Positions 1-8,995 of a DNA stretch of 64,000 nt are shown one piece after another. How positions within the stretch are numbered: position 1 is the first letter of the stretch; each line of letters begins with the position of its first letter. The notes beneath the pieces were generated by a model that was not told the DNA's origin, ran no database searches, and saw nothing but the letters and a program-made list of their open reading frames with translations. The translations under genes were made by a program, and so were the position numbers. This stretch comes from JAEUIE01 sp047602475. Lineage in GTDB: Bacteria; Planctomycetota; Planctomycetia; Gemmatales; HRBIN36. The DNA is taken from the NCBI GenBank assembly GCA_047602475.1, contig JASGHE010000002.1, forward strand, positions 1,302,001 to 1,366,000, read 5' to 3'.

Positions 1-3000
1 ATACTGGCGGCTGGAAGTCGCCATCCAGAGCGTTGCCCGCTTCATCCTGAATGCGGTCAAATACCTTGAAGGTGAACTTGTCTTCGGGCAGCGGCTTGGC
101 CAGGAACAGACGGTACGTCGTCAGGCCGGGGCCTCCCGAAACGGTGTCATCTTGCAGGACAATAACACTCGAAATAGTCTGGTTCCCGGTTCGCTTGCCG
201 ATGATCGCGTAATTGCCTGGAGTGGTTGCCAGCCCAGGCAGGTTAGGATCTCTCGGATTGGCTGCCGGGTAGGTAAACAGGTCGGTTCGGTTAGGCTGAT
301 CGAACAGCGTAACATCAATGTAATTGATCTGGGGCAGAGCGACCTTCACACCGTCAACAGTCTGGTTCAGCAGATCAACGACCACGATATTCCCGTCAAC
401 ATCGTAGCGATAGGTCACGCCGGCCACTTGAGGCCCGCGGGTATCGAGGAAGATCAGCAGGGTTTGGGGGGCGGAAACATTGCCAGCCACGTCGGTCGCC
501 GTGGAGAACAACAGGCGTTCGCCATCCTGATCGAAGAAGGTGGGATCGTTCAGGCTGAAGGTCGGGTCAATGAAGTATTGACCAAAGGCGTTGGCGTATG
601 CCGTGCCGCCAAACTGCGGAATGGCGTTACGGTCTACAGCGTAGAACTGCATCCAGGCCGCTGCCTCAGCGTTGCCCGTGAAGTTGGCCCCGGCGTTCTT
701 GGTGATCAGGTCGATGAAAGTATTTGGCTGACCAGGGATGCCTGTATCATCGAGGGGATTCAACACGAACGAAGGCGAGGCAGGCGCCGTCGTGTCAATC
801 GTGAAGTTCAGCGGAGGCGAACCGAACTGAGTGAGACCGCTTCGCTTCACTTCGCCTGCTGTTCCATTCGGCGAGTTGTTATCGAAGACGATCGTGGAAG
901 CGGTAATCTGGTAATTGCCGTCGGGCAGGGCAGTGGTTCGAATGCTCCAGAGAGTGTTGTTCGATCCGGCGACCGGCTCAGCGAAGAAGCTGGTGATTGG
1001 CACGCCGGCAAAGGTGCGGACATACACCTGCACCGAAGCGCCGGCTGTCTGACCAGCGGTTGCCTGGGCAGCCGTCAGCATGGTCACCCCGGCGTTAGCC
1101 AAATCACGCAAATCGGCCTGGATGATGAAGTAGGGAGTGTTGTTCCTGGTGATACCGTCAGTATTGCTGCGGCCGGTATCGTTGTCGTTGGTGCCAATCG
1201 GACTGCCAGGCAGGTTAGCCGGCAGGTTGACCACCGTCGGCACAGCGGCAGCGAAGTTCTCGATCTCCAGGTTGTAGTTGCCCGCATCCTGTTGCTGGTT
1301 GCTGCCACGCACCTTGATGTAGTAGATTTGGCCCTTCACGACTGGAATGTTGAGAGTCGTGCCGTCAATGGTGCCCACTGCCCCAGGAGTCGAGGTGACA
1401 TAGTTGGCGTTGTTGTTGAAAGTGCGCGCGGGAACATTCGGCCCGGTAAGATTAGCCAGGCTGGTGGGTCGATACACTTCCACCACCAATTGCCCGCCGA
1501 CAATGCTCAGATATTGAACATTGATGGTCAGGTAACCGGTGTCGTGGGCCACGTAGCGATAGTAATCAACATCAGCTTCGTTCACCAACGGCGTTGAAGG
1601 ATCATCGACCGAGTGAATGCTGAGATCACGCAGCGTCACGAACGGATCAGAGCCCAGGAAGGTCGCCTGCGAAGGCGTATCGTTGATCTCGAAGCGATCA
1701 GGAACGCTGACGAATTCGATGTTGTTAAACGTGACCGGGACGAAACCGGGAGCAGTCACCACGCCATCCGGGCTGAACAGCGGGCTGACGGTAGCGCCGT
1801 AAGCGTAGACCACTAATCGGTCGCCGTTAGGCGGCACACCAGGATCGCCCACCGACGGGGAACCGCCGAACACAAAGATACCGGCTGAGGTGCTGGGACG
1901 CACGAAGAAGTTGTCGTTACCGTTGTTGCCGAAGAAGGTTTGCGTGGTAGACCCGCTGTAGGCCCCGACTAGGGTGGTGTTCACTCGGAAGGTGTCGTTG
2001 CCCGCGCCTGAGGCCGTTCTCACGCCTTGCGCACCGTTCACCACATTGATCACCGTCGTCAATCCTGATGCCGTGAGCGTCGTGCCTGCGCCTCCGAACT
2101 GCGGCACACTGGCAATATGGTCGGAAGTGTAAGTCCGCCCGCCCGCGAAAGCACTGTCATCGATTAAGACCAGGGACGTGGAATTGAACAACACATTCAC
2201 GGTCCCGGCTACTGGCGCCAGTTGACCAAGACCCGTATTGAAGGTGATCGTCGAAGGGCCGCCCACGATGGCCCGATCCATGCCACTATTTCCAAAGATG
2301 TTGGTTGTTTGGCCGGCGCGTAGAGCGGTGACCAAAAATTCATCATTGTTCGTACCGCCATTCAGGTCGATCCGTGGCGTGTTGGTCGCCGAGTCCAAAA
2401 AGTTCAGAATAATCGCGCTGGAGTTGTTGTTGCCGTTGAAGGTAAGTTGTGTCGTGGGGTTCGTGAAGGTCAGGCTCTCGATTCCCCCATCGATGGTCAC
2501 CTTACTCAGATTGTTGCCCGCGACTGCATCGTCGCCAATGGTGATGAGGTGTGAGGCGGCGTCCGTCAAATTAATCGTCGCCGTGCCGATACCTGAAGTC
2601 ACCGTCACCGGCTCCAGGCTGGTGAAGTTAACCACGTTGCCGTCTAAAATGATGTTGCCTGCTCCGACTCCCGTTGCGTTATATATGAGATTGGTGAAGC
2701 TCCCGCCGGAGATGAACAGACTGTCGCCAGGCGTGGTGGGGTATGCTGGTGGACCACCATTGAATGTGACGGGGAAGTTGACAATTCCTGTGCTGTGGTT
2801 AATGGCAAGATTATCATTGCCAGCAAGTCCATTGATAGTGAGCCCGGTAAGGCCATTGGTATCAATGACCACCGGCAAAAGTACAACCCCATCGATAGTG
2901 CCTGTAATCTGAGCTTCAGTCGGAGTAGTTCGAGCCAGGTTCAAGTTATCGGGACCTGAAGAGCCGTTAAACGTCACCTGCGCCATATTTCGGAAGCGTA

Positions 3001-4279
3001 CCGAACTGGTGCTCTTGAGTTCCTGGACATTAACGGTTGTCGCGCCAAAGGTGAAGTTGCCACTGTAGAAGGTACGGCCACTGTTGAAGTTCAGGCCGGA
3101 TGTGGTAGCCGTGGCTTGCGTCCAATTGCCTACCTGGGCAGCACCAAATCCATCGAAGATGATCCGCTCGCCGGTTGTGCTGTCATCGCCGCCGCGAACT
3201 GTAACATTGACCCCCAGCCGGGCATCGATAATCGTTTCATCGCCCTTGTGGCCGGAATCAACCAGGATGCCGTTTGCAACTGCAACTTGATACGAGGTCG
3301 AAGCAATTTGATTCGTGAAGGCTGCTGAATCGAAGACCTGAATACTCACATCCGCTAAGGCCGGGTTGGCATTCTGAGTAATGGTAATGCGATCCCAGCC
3401 GCCCGTACCCGTTACGTAGGCCGGAGCTCCGGGAGCAGCACCCACCACTGCGGGGGTGGCTATGATGTTGTAGTTATTCTGCGTGGCCGCCGAATCTCCC
3501 AACAACAAGTCGAACCGTGTTACGATATGAAGCGCGCTAAAGTCGCGATTATCGCCCGCACCATTGCTGCCTGGGGAGCCCACAAAGTCACCGACACCTA
3601 GAAGGCCCAGAGGCAAGTCAGACTGGTTAGTGTGACTTAAACCAAAGGTGTGCCCCGATTCGTGGGCGGCAGTGCGACCTAACGCCGTGGGTGCAACATT
3701 GACCCCCAGAGAGCCAATCATTTGATCCAGGAATGCAAAGCAGGTATTGTCGAAGTTGTTCCCGACATCAACCGGTGCCCATCCAAATGCGCTTTGTGCT
3801 GGATCAGAAGTACCCGCTACGATGGCGTAGGCATCGCGATTTCCAGCGCCGTTGCCGTTTGCTGCCAGTGACGTGGCGATGTCGTCGATCGAAGTCGCGT
3901 TAGCCTGAGTTACAATGATGTTGAAGGGTGCCAATTCACGCTGCACGGCCTGGACAATCCGGCCAGCCAGAATATTGGCGTCGGCCAGGTTGAAGAGGCC
4001 GTCGGAATTCAGATCGATGCTACGATTCTGCACCGTCTGGAGAATGCCTATGATGGTGTGACCGCCAGGGAAGACTTGTGGGCCACGTACGTCTGCCCGA
4101 GCCATATCCGTATCAGTCACATTCAGATTGCCACCCGGAAAATTGAATCCGAAGTCGAGAAAGACAGTTGTCGTAGGTACCGTCCTGTCCTCCAAGGTCT
4201 CCAACACCGGCTTCCATCGGCGGCTCAGGGTTCTAATCGGGGCGTTCTTATTCTTACGACGACTGCGAAGGCCGAACAT
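1..4279 (-). CDS. Giant secreted LEPR-motif protein with metzincin-like zinc site (3' end outside window)
   Basis: The frame is open from ATG at 4279 to the window edge (about 1,426 codons). GGAG lies about 8 nt upstream of the ATG. The N-terminus is basic, followed by LEDRTVP (residues 29-35), the LExRxxP-type motif typical of very large planctomycete exported proteins. Residues 89-100 (DLNSDGLFNLAD) look like one dockerin/EF-hand calcium loop. Residues 206-216 read HESGHTFGLSH, a full HExxHxxGxxH metzincin zinc motif, so a metalloprotease domain near the N-terminus is likely. The middle is made of Asn/Gly-rich beta repeats (FNGxxGxD-like). Later comes a pre-peptidase C-terminal-like stretch (DRFEINDTPSQATFLG) and bacterial Ig-like segments. 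Activity is inferred from the motif only. It is probably a cell-surface or secreted protein. Confidence 0.85.
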   Translation of the reverse strand, partial: MFGLRSRRKNKNAPIRTLSRRWKPVLETLEDRTVPTTTVFLDFGFNFPGGNLNVTDTDMARADVRGPQVFPGGHTIIGILQTVQNRSIDLNSDGLFNLADANILAGRIVQAVQRELAPFNIIVTQANATSIDDIATSLAANGNGAGNRDAYAIVAGTSDPAQSAFGWAPVDVGNNFDNTCFAFLDQMIGSLGVNVAPTALGRTAAHESGHTFGLSHTNQSDLPLGLLGVGDFVGSPGSNGAGDNRDFSALHIVTRFDLLLGDSAATQNNYNIIATPAVVGAAPGAPAYVTGTGGWDRITITQNANPALADVSIQVFDSAAFTNQIASTSYQVAVANGILVDSGHKGDETIIDARLGVNVTVRGGDDSTTGERIIFDGFGAAQVGNWTQATATTSGLNFNSGRTFYSGNFTFGATTVNVQELKSTSSVRFRNMAQVTFNGSSGPDNLNLARTTPTEAQITGTIDGVVLLPVVIDTNGLTGLTINGLAGNDNLAINHSTGIVNFPVTFNGGPPAYPTTPGDSLFISGGSFTNLIYNATGVGAGNIILDGNVVNFTSLEPVTVTSGIGTATINLTDAASHLITIGDDAVAGNNLSKVTIDGGIESLTFTNPTTQLTFNGNNNSSAIILNFLDSATNTPRIDLNGGTNNDEFLVTALRAGQTTNIFGNSGMDRAIVGGPSTITFNTGLGQLAPVAGTVNVLFNSTSLVLIDDSAFAGGRTYTSDHIASVPQFGGAGTTLTASGLTTVINVVNGAQGVRTASGAGNDTFRVNTTLVGAYSGSTTQTFFGNNGNDNFFVRPSTSAGIFVFGGSPSVGDPGVPPNGDRLVVYAYGATVSPLFSPDGVVTAPGFVPVTFNNIEFVSVPDRFEINDTPSQATFLGSDPFVTLRDLSIHSVDDPSTPLVNEADVDYYRYVAHDTGYLTINVQYLSIVGGQLVVEVYRPTSLANLTGPNVPARTFNNNANYVTSTPGAVGTIDGTTLNIPVVKGQIYYIKVRGSNQQQDAGNYNLEIENFAAAVPTVVNLPANLPGSPIGTNDNDTGRSNTDGITRNNTPYFIIQADLRDLANAGVTMLTAAQATAGQTAGASVQVYVRTFAGVPITSFFAEPVAGSNNTLWSIRTTALPDGNYQITASTIVFDNNSPNGTAGEVKRSGLTQFGSPPLNFTIDTTAPASPSFVLNPLDDTGIPGQPNTFIDLITKNAGANFTGNAEAAAWMQFYAVDRNAIPQFGGTAYANAFGQYFIDPTFSLNDPTFFDQDGERLLFSTATDVAGNVSAPQTLLIFLDTRGPQVAGVTYRYDVDGNIVVVDLLNQTVDGVKVALPQINYIDVTLFDQPNRTDLFTYPAANPRDPNLPGLATTPGNYAIIGKRTGNQTISSVIVLQDDTVSGGPGLTTYRLFLAKPLPEDKFTFKVFDRIQDEAGNALDGDFQPPV

Positions 4280-4502
4280 GGGGAGACTCCAAGGTGATGA
4301 GCGAGTATGGTTCAAGATAGATAGAATGTCGCTGACTAGGGTACTAGCGTAAACTTTGACGCCGTTATGTCAACGGTTTTCCAGCAATTATCTGCTCAAC
4401 GTTGAATCGCTATGGTCGATACAATCATCGCAACTTTCATGGAGTGCGATACGGGTATTCCCATTCCTCAAGCATTTGGGAAATTAATTGTCACGCCGTT
4501 TA

Positions 4503-4922
4503 CTAAATCTGCCCAAAACTGTTGACTGAGCGCAGGTAGGCGACAAAAGACTCTACAGGGAACTCATGCAAATCAAACCGCTTCATAGCTTGAGCCACGA
4601 AGTTGACGAGATGCTGGAGGGCAGCACGATATCGGCGGATAGTACTGACCGATGATTTCCGAACCAACTCGTGATCTTGAAGAAACTTCAGGATCAAGTC
4701 AGTTACGCTGATAGCCTGGAAGAGATGTGGTGATGGAGTGCCAAGAGCTAGGCGAGCATGTGTTTGGCAAGCCAGTTCTTCTGCCAGTATCTGATCAGGG
4801 CCAACTTTGAGCCTGATGACATGACCATTTTCACGGTAATAGAGCCACCATGCACCATGGTGGTAATACACCGACACGCGACCGATACGGAGTCGCTTGC
4901 GACGTGCGGGCTTGCGAGACAC
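4503..4922 (-). pseudogene. Truncated tyrosine recombinase, N-terminal part only
   Basis: A 139-codon frame begins MSRKPARRKRLRIGRVSVYYHHGAWW, like the N-terminal arm of planctomycete site-specific integrases. A SAM-like core-binding segment follows (about residues 75-135, with TIRRYRAALQHLVNFV). It stops before any catalytic domain: no R...HxxR...Y residues are present. It is not a copy of the intact integrase at 52520. It lies immediately outside the left attachment repeat, so it may be the scar of an earlier element at the same boundary. A short free-standing DNA-binding protein is possible but less likely. Confidence 0.6.
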
Positions 4923-5029
4923 GGTACACTCCCATGCACCAAATGTGCACCAGGGAGTGTCATTGCAAGGATTATTTTTGACGCAACCTACTTATTTGAT
5001 TTGCGGTTACGAAATGTGATGTGAAATAT

Positions 5030-5046
5030 CAGCGGAGAGGAAGGGA
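5030..5046. repeat. Left attachment-site repeat (duplicate of tRNA-Ser 3' end)
   Basis: The 17-mer CAGCGGAGAGGAAGGGA here is identical to 53885-53901, where it is the 3' T-stem and acceptor end of tRNA-Ser(CGA) plus 3 flanking bases. There is no other tRNA sequence around this copy. A tRNA 3'-end duplication in direct orientation about 48.9 kb away is the classical product of tyrosine-integrase insertion. Confidence 0.8.
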
Positions 5047-5177
5047 AACTACTAGCTGGTTTCCCTAATCTCTTACCACTAAAGGATATTTGTTCGTAAC
5101 CTGTTTGTCTGCTAAATCTTGCAAGTCATCAGGAAGTTCCATCTGAAGTCAGGAACACTCACGAAACGTCAGGGAGC

Positions 5178-5194
5178 TTGGCACAGTGTGCCAA
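5178..5194. promoter_or_regulatory. Palindrome near left island end, possible recombinase or regulator site
   Basis: Perfect palindrome TTGGCACA-G-TGTGCCAA, 131 bp inside the left repeat. A longer-spaced version (ATTGGCACAG-TTCA-CTGTGCCAAT) sits at 53803-53826 just inside the right repeat. The position suggests an arm-type site for integrase or excisionase, or an operator of the adjacent recombinase gene, whose RBS is about 30 bp downstream. Confidence 0.5.
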
Positions 5195-5237
5195 TCGTTC
5201 AATCGTGTGGGCACCTCCATTATTGGAGATGTCAGCC

Positions 5238-7172
5238 ATGAAAGATCGGATGATGAAACCACGGAACGGTCATACCTTCCACGTAGGTATCGTGGCCCGT
5301 ATTAGTGGTTGCCAGAACCAAAAGGATGTCAGCTTGGAAGATCAGATTGATCATGGAAAGGAAGAAACCCGAAACTATTATGATGCCGGTACTCCCGAGT
5401 ACCACATCATCTCTACCAAAGGCAAAGGAGAGAACCTAGAACGTCCTGAACTCGAAACCATCGAGGCACTCATTCGTTCGCGAGTGCTGGATCTCCTGGT
5501 GGTGGAGGATCTTGGGCGGTTGGTTCGTGGAACCGAAGCCAGTGTGCTATGTGGTATAGCTGTTGACCATGGTGTTCGAGTCATTGCTATTAATGACTGC
5601 ATCGACACTGCTGAACTCACTTGGGAAGAGGACGTTATTTCAGCGTGTCGTGATCACGTTGGGCATAACGCTCATACGTCAAAACGGATCAAGAAGAAGA
5701 TGATGAAGCGATTCCAAAGGAATGGTCAAGCGATGGCTCGACCTATCTTTGGTTACATCGTGTCTGCTGAGGCCGAGTCTTATGACGACTGGGTCAAAAA
5801 CATCGCCCACACACCGGTCATCCTGGAACTTTTCCAAAGGCTCCGGGAAAACCCTAACTGTAGCCATGCTGCAAGTTGGCTCAACTCCACACGCGTTCCG
5901 ACAGGACCTTACCATCGTAACGAGGAATGGGATACCAGGATGGTGCGCCGTTTTGTCGATAATCCGCTATTAAAAGGCTATGCCCGCCGTGGAGACCGTC
6001 ATACGGTCAAGAAGCACGAAGTAGGAAAGCGTAAATCGGTTAAGAATCCCGATGGGCCTGTCTACTATCCCTGCCCTCATCTGGCCCATGTCCCACCTGA
6101 ACTTTGGGAGGAAGTGAATGCACTCCTAGAGTTAACCAATAAAGGACGGGGACGAAAACCAGTCGATGGCAGCGATCCTCGAGCAGGGATTGCTCGCGGG
6201 ATAACCCTCTTCCCCGGACAACATCTCCGGTGCGGAATCTGTCGTCGATTATGTTACTGGGGTAAGCACCTCGATGTTAAGCACATGGTCTGTTCAGGCG
6301 TGCGCGACTATGCTTGCTGGAACGCAACTCATATTGACGGCCTATTAGCGGGCCAACGCATCCTGGAAGCCGTCTTCGCGAAGCTTGAGGAGCTGCCCGA
6401 CTTCGATGAAGCTTTCGTAGCCCAGGTGCGTGACACGGAAGCCGCTTTGAGGGTGTCACGGCCCACGGAGTTGGCGGCAACGGAGCAGGCACTCCAGACG
6501 AGCGAACGTGAGCTGGAGAACCTCTACGACCAGCGTGCCAAGACGGGTGACGACGACATCCTCGGCAGGAAGATCGCACAAGTGAAGAACGATCACCTGC
6601 AGCTCAAGTTGAGACTTTCGTCGCTCAGAGCAGCCGGTGTCCAAGAGCAGAAGTTCCCGACGATGGCGCAGCTTCGCGAACATGCGCGTTGTGCCATAGG
6701 TCAGCTGTCTCATGAGTCACCTGATCTGGGCGTTCTCATGAAAAGGCTCATCCCACGCATGGTAGTGGTGCCGCACCAGTTGTGTGACGGTGGCAAGATC
6801 GTGCATCGCCTTCGGTTTACCCTCAACCTGGTGCCCTTTCTGGTGGACCTTGCTGTGCCCAATGAGGTCGATGGGCTACTCCGGCATGAACTGTCAATCG
6901 ACCTGTTTAAGCCACCACAGCGTGTCAGATTCCGCAAGCAGATCCTTGAACTTCGGGCTAGCGGCTTGACTGAAGCGGAGGCAGCTAAGCAGGTTGGCAT
7001 CACCATCACGGCAGCACAGCATGCTGCGAAACTGGACAAGCTGATGAAGCAACGAGGCTTGACCGATCCGTATGTTCCGCTGACGGAGCCGCCCGGCGAT
7101 GACTGCAAGCTCAAGCGTCATCTCCACCCTGATTACCGCTTCCGACCTTTGGATGACACTCAGGCAGCTTAA
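5238..7172 (+). CDS. Large serine recombinase (resolvase/invertase family)
   Basis: About 644 aa. The ATG at 5238 is preceded by TTGGAG at 9 nt; a longer reading frame opens at TTG 5178, inside the palindrome. The N-terminal resolvase domain holds the catalytic-Ser region (GIVARIS, then DVSLEDQ) and VVEDLGRLVRG, the counterpart of the usual DRLSR motif. A recombinase domain follows (RQNG-like region, FGYIVSA, VDNPLLKGYARRG). Then comes a zinc-ribbon segment with CGIC, C and C spacing (LRCGICRRLCYWG...MVCSG), and a Leu/Glu-rich coiled coil (about residues 400-470). The C-terminal extension carries a HTH-like segment (ASGLTEAEAAKQVGITITAAQ). It is a DNA integrase/resolvase that probably served an element nested at or near the island's left end. 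A strong terminator follows it. Confidence 0.9.
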   Translation: MKDRMMKPRNGHTFHVGIVARISGCQNQKDVSLEDQIDHGKEETRNYYDAGTPEYHIISTKGKGENLERPELETIEALIRSRVLDLLVVEDLGRLVRGTEASVLCGIAVDHGVRVIAINDCIDTAELTWEEDVISACRDHVGHNAHTSKRIKKKMMKRFQRNGQAMARPIFGYIVSAEAESYDDWVKNIAHTPVILELFQRLRENPNCSHAASWLNSTRVPTGPYHRNEEWDTRMVRRFVDNPLLKGYARRGDRHTVKKHEVGKRKSVKNPDGPVYYPCPHLAHVPPELWEEVNALLELTNKGRGRKPVDGSDPRAGIARGITLFPGQHLRCGICRRLCYWGKHLDVKHMVCSGVRDYACWNATHIDGLLAGQRILEAVFAKLEELPDFDEAFVAQVRDTEAALRVSRPTELAATEQALQTSERELENLYDQRAKTGDDDILGRKIAQVKNDHLQLKLRLSSLRAAGVQEQKFPTMAQLREHARCAIGQLSHESPDLGVLMKRLIPRMVVVPHQLCDGGKIVHRLRFTLNLVPFLVDLAVPNEVDGLLRHELSIDLFKPPQRVRFRKQILELRASGLTEAEAAKQVGITITAAQHAAKLDKLMKQRGLTDPYVPLTEPPGDDCKLKRHLHPDYRFRPLDDTQAA

Positions 7173-7195
7173 CTTTCTTCACTCACCCACCGTGA

Positions 7196-7226
7196 CTCGA
7201 ACCCAGTGTGCTGGGTTCGAGTTTTT
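7196..7226 (+). terminator. Intrinsic terminator after serine recombinase
   Basis: Perfect 11-bp stem CTCGAACCCAG / CTGGGTTCGAG with TGTG loop, followed directly by TTTTT. It lies 24 bp after the recombinase stop. Confidence 0.9.
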
Positions 7227-7246
7227 CATTTACCTAAGGAGTAAGT

Positions 7247-7432
7247 ATGGATCCAACCAAGCAACCACCAAGCCGGGTTCAGGAAGTTCGACAAGCACAA
7301 CGTCGACTGCTTAAGCTTCTTATCGAGAAGATCATGCTGGAGACAAGGAAGAATGTCCCAAGACATGCTGGCGTTTCCAGTAACATTCAGGAAAGAATAC
7401 CAAGGGAGAGGCGATGGCAATCATTCAACTGA
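7247..7432 (+). CDS. Small basic hypothetical protein
   Basis: 61 aa, Lys/Arg-rich (MDPTKQPPSRVQEVRQAQRRLLKLLIEK). ATG at 7247 has a good Shine-Dalgarno (AAGGAG, 5 nt spacing), the main reason to accept it. It lies just downstream of the recombinase terminator. I recognise no family. It could be a spurious frame. Confidence 0.4.
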   Translation: MDPTKQPPSRVQEVRQAQRRLLKLLIEKIMLETRKNVPRHAGVSSNIQERIPRERRWQSFN

Positions 7433-7468
7433 AGTAAGGAGGCACATTGCTGGGTTAATAATGTTTTA

Positions 7469-7498
7469 TTGTATACTTATTATGTTATTAAGTATAAT
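7469..7498 (+). promoter_or_regulatory. Candidate sigma-70-type promoter for the ubiquitin-like operon
   Basis: In an A+T-rich patch, TTGTAT (7469-7474) and TATAAT (7493-7498) are separated by 18 bp. It lies 170 bp upstream of the ubiquitin-like gene, with no other gene in between. It is a sequence match only. Confidence 0.4.
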
Positions 7499-7668
7499 TA
7501 TTAGAATAATATGTACACGTATGGCTGTCATTGCTAAATCCAGAGCCAGGAAGTGACATATTACGTGTTGTGGGAGTAATAGCTCTCAGCTCTCAGACGA
7601 CCAACCAGTTTCTTCCAGCAGAAACGCTGGAGGGCCCTCTTCGTTTCTCTATTCGCAAAGGAGTCGGA

Positions 7669-7887
7669 ATGAAAATTCTTTTGATTAATAACGATGGAGG
7701 CGGCTTCGCCGACCATATCGAGGTCAGCGACGGCATCGCTGTTTCCGAGCTGTTCAAAAAACAGCTCCCCGACCGTCGTGCTCAGGATTACTTGATCCGT
7801 GTTAACCGGCAGCCTGCCGGTGCTGATCAGGTTTTACAGCCGGGGGATCGTGTTTCGTTCACCCCCACGAAGATCGAGGGGGCGTGA
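7669..7887 (+). CDS. Ubiquitin-like beta-grasp protein of bacterial conjugation-like operon
   Basis: 72 aa from ATG 7669, with AAAGGAG 5 nt upstream. The sequence has the alternating beta-grasp pattern: strand MKILLINND, strand HIEVSDGIAVSELFKKQ, then DYLIRVNRQPAGADQVLQPGDRVSFTPTKIEGA. The latter resembles the ThiS/MoaD C-terminal half, where the LQPGDxV turn precedes the tail. The tail ends in EGA rather than the GG of ubiquitin, ThiS and MoaD. Either G71-A72 is used directly or the last residue is trimmed, possibly by the JAMM peptidase two genes downstream. First gene of a tight four-gene operon with E2, JAMM and E1 homologues, which gives the strongest support for its role as the modifier. 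A ThiS/MoaD sulfur carrier is the alternative, but no thiamine or molybdopterin genes are nearby. Confidence 0.75.
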   Translation: MKILLINNDGGGFADHIEVSDGIAVSELFKKQLPDRRAQDYLIRVNRQPAGADQVLQPGDRVSFTPTKIEGA

Positions 7888-7957
7888 TCCTCGATCAGGT
7901 ATTTTCGTCCTCGGCATCGTGATGCCGAGGATTTCTTGTTTCTGGAGGCCATCATTG

Positions 7958-8995
7958 ATGATTGATCGCCAACGGATTCGCCTCGCATCGTGGCTACAGC
8001 ATCTCTGGCAACCGCAACATAGAACGCTACACGAGGCGTCTTATGAATGGGAGCTGCTGGCTTCTCGCTGGGAAAGCCTTCGTCTGGCCCTGTATCGCTG
8101 CCAATTGGCTGATAAACATGGCCTATTGCTATGCCAGCCAGAGTTAAAACAAGACTTGCAGCGTGCTCTACGGAACCTGGCACAGCAGACCAGTACGCTA
8201 GATGACTTCTATGAGGTCGTTCATCACGAAGACCTTACCTTTCGTCACTGGTTCGAGGAGGTGGAGCAGCTCTATGCCGAGTTTAATGGAGTGACGTTTC
8301 AGCCGGAGGAAGGCAAACTGCGTGTGGAGACGCCGATCATTACCTTGGGTGATATCTGTCTGGGGGCATTTGCTATCGATTTCCGCAAGAAATCAACCAG
8401 CATCTCGATCCATGACTTTCAGATCGTGGCACTACAACCGGAGCCGGCCAATACTGAGCCCAGTGTGTTTCATCCTCATGTCAAGGATGGTGAACTATGT
8501 GCCGGCGATGCCAAGGTGCCTATCAGGTTAGCTCTCGAATCGGGGCGATTGACCGATGCCTATCTGATGATCCTCTCCACTTTGCAAACCTACAACAGCC
8601 GCTCGGCTTACGTTCAGTTGAGTCAATGGCAGGGCATCCCCTGCTTCGATTGCTCTCGCACCATCAATCCAGATGACAGTTTTACCTGTGAAAGCTGTCA
8701 GCACTCGTTGTGTGATCAGTGCTTTAGTTCCTGTTCTTCCTGCTCATCAACCTACTGCCCTGAGTGCATCAAGGGCTGTTCTTCCTGCAAGAGCTCCTCT
8801 TGCGAAGCATGCCTTGAGCCTTCAGAGCGAGACGACAAGCCGTTATGCCGGAACTGCCGCACGAGTTGCGGACGTTGCGGACAGATCGTGGCAGTCGAGG
8901 AGATCGATGAAGATGAACAGGTTTGCCTGGACTGCGTTGATCAGGACGAGGAGGTACTCCAAACCATCAATCCTGAGGAGACAATCACAACATGA
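7958..8995 (+). CDS. E2-like conjugating domain fused to Cys-rich RING-like zinc region
   Basis: 345 aa from ATG 7958 (GGAGG 9 nt upstream). Residues about 90-215 resemble a UBC/E2 fold of the bacterial type: residues 172-183 read HPHVKDGELCAG, matching the E2 HPN...G.(I/L)C signature, so Cys181 is the candidate thioester residue. The helix LTDAYLMILSTLQTYN follows as in E2s. From Cys229 to about 330 there are ten CxxC pairs (CFDC, CESC, CDQC, CSSC, CPEC, CSSC, CEAC, CRNC, CGRC, CLDC), enough for about five zinc-binding knuckles, consistent with RING or related treble-clef domains. One polypeptide may thus join E2 and E3-like functions. The stop overlaps the next start (ATGA). Confidence 0.75.
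   Translation: MIDRQRIRLASWLQHLWQPQHRTLHEASYEWELLASRWESLRLALYRCQLADKHGLLLCQPELKQDLQRALRNLAQQTSTLDDFYEVVHHEDLTFRHWFEEVEQLYAEFNGVTFQPEEGKLRVETPIITLGDICLGAFAIDFRKKSTSISIHDFQIVALQPEPANTEPSVFHPHVKDGELCAGDAKVPIRLALESGRLTDAYLMILSTLQTYNSRSAYVQLSQWQGIPCFDCSRTINPDDSFTCESCQHSLCDQCFSSCSSCSSTYCPECIKGCSSCKSSSCEACLEPSERDDKPLCRNCRTSCGRCGQIVAVEEIDEDEQVCLDCVDQDEEVLQTINPEETITT

Noticed and set aside
152..1597. 481-codon plus-strand open frame and several smaller ones between 0.1 and 4.3 kb
   Set aside because: They lie opposite the real minus-strand giant gene, have no Shine-Dalgarno and read as low-quality Val/Ile/Gly/Arg-rich sequence, a shadow of the true frame.
5178..5237. TTG start at 5178 for the serine recombinase
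   Set aside because: It lies inside a palindrome with no Shine-Dalgarno; ATG 5238 has TTGGAG at proper spacing and the resolvase domain begins after it.
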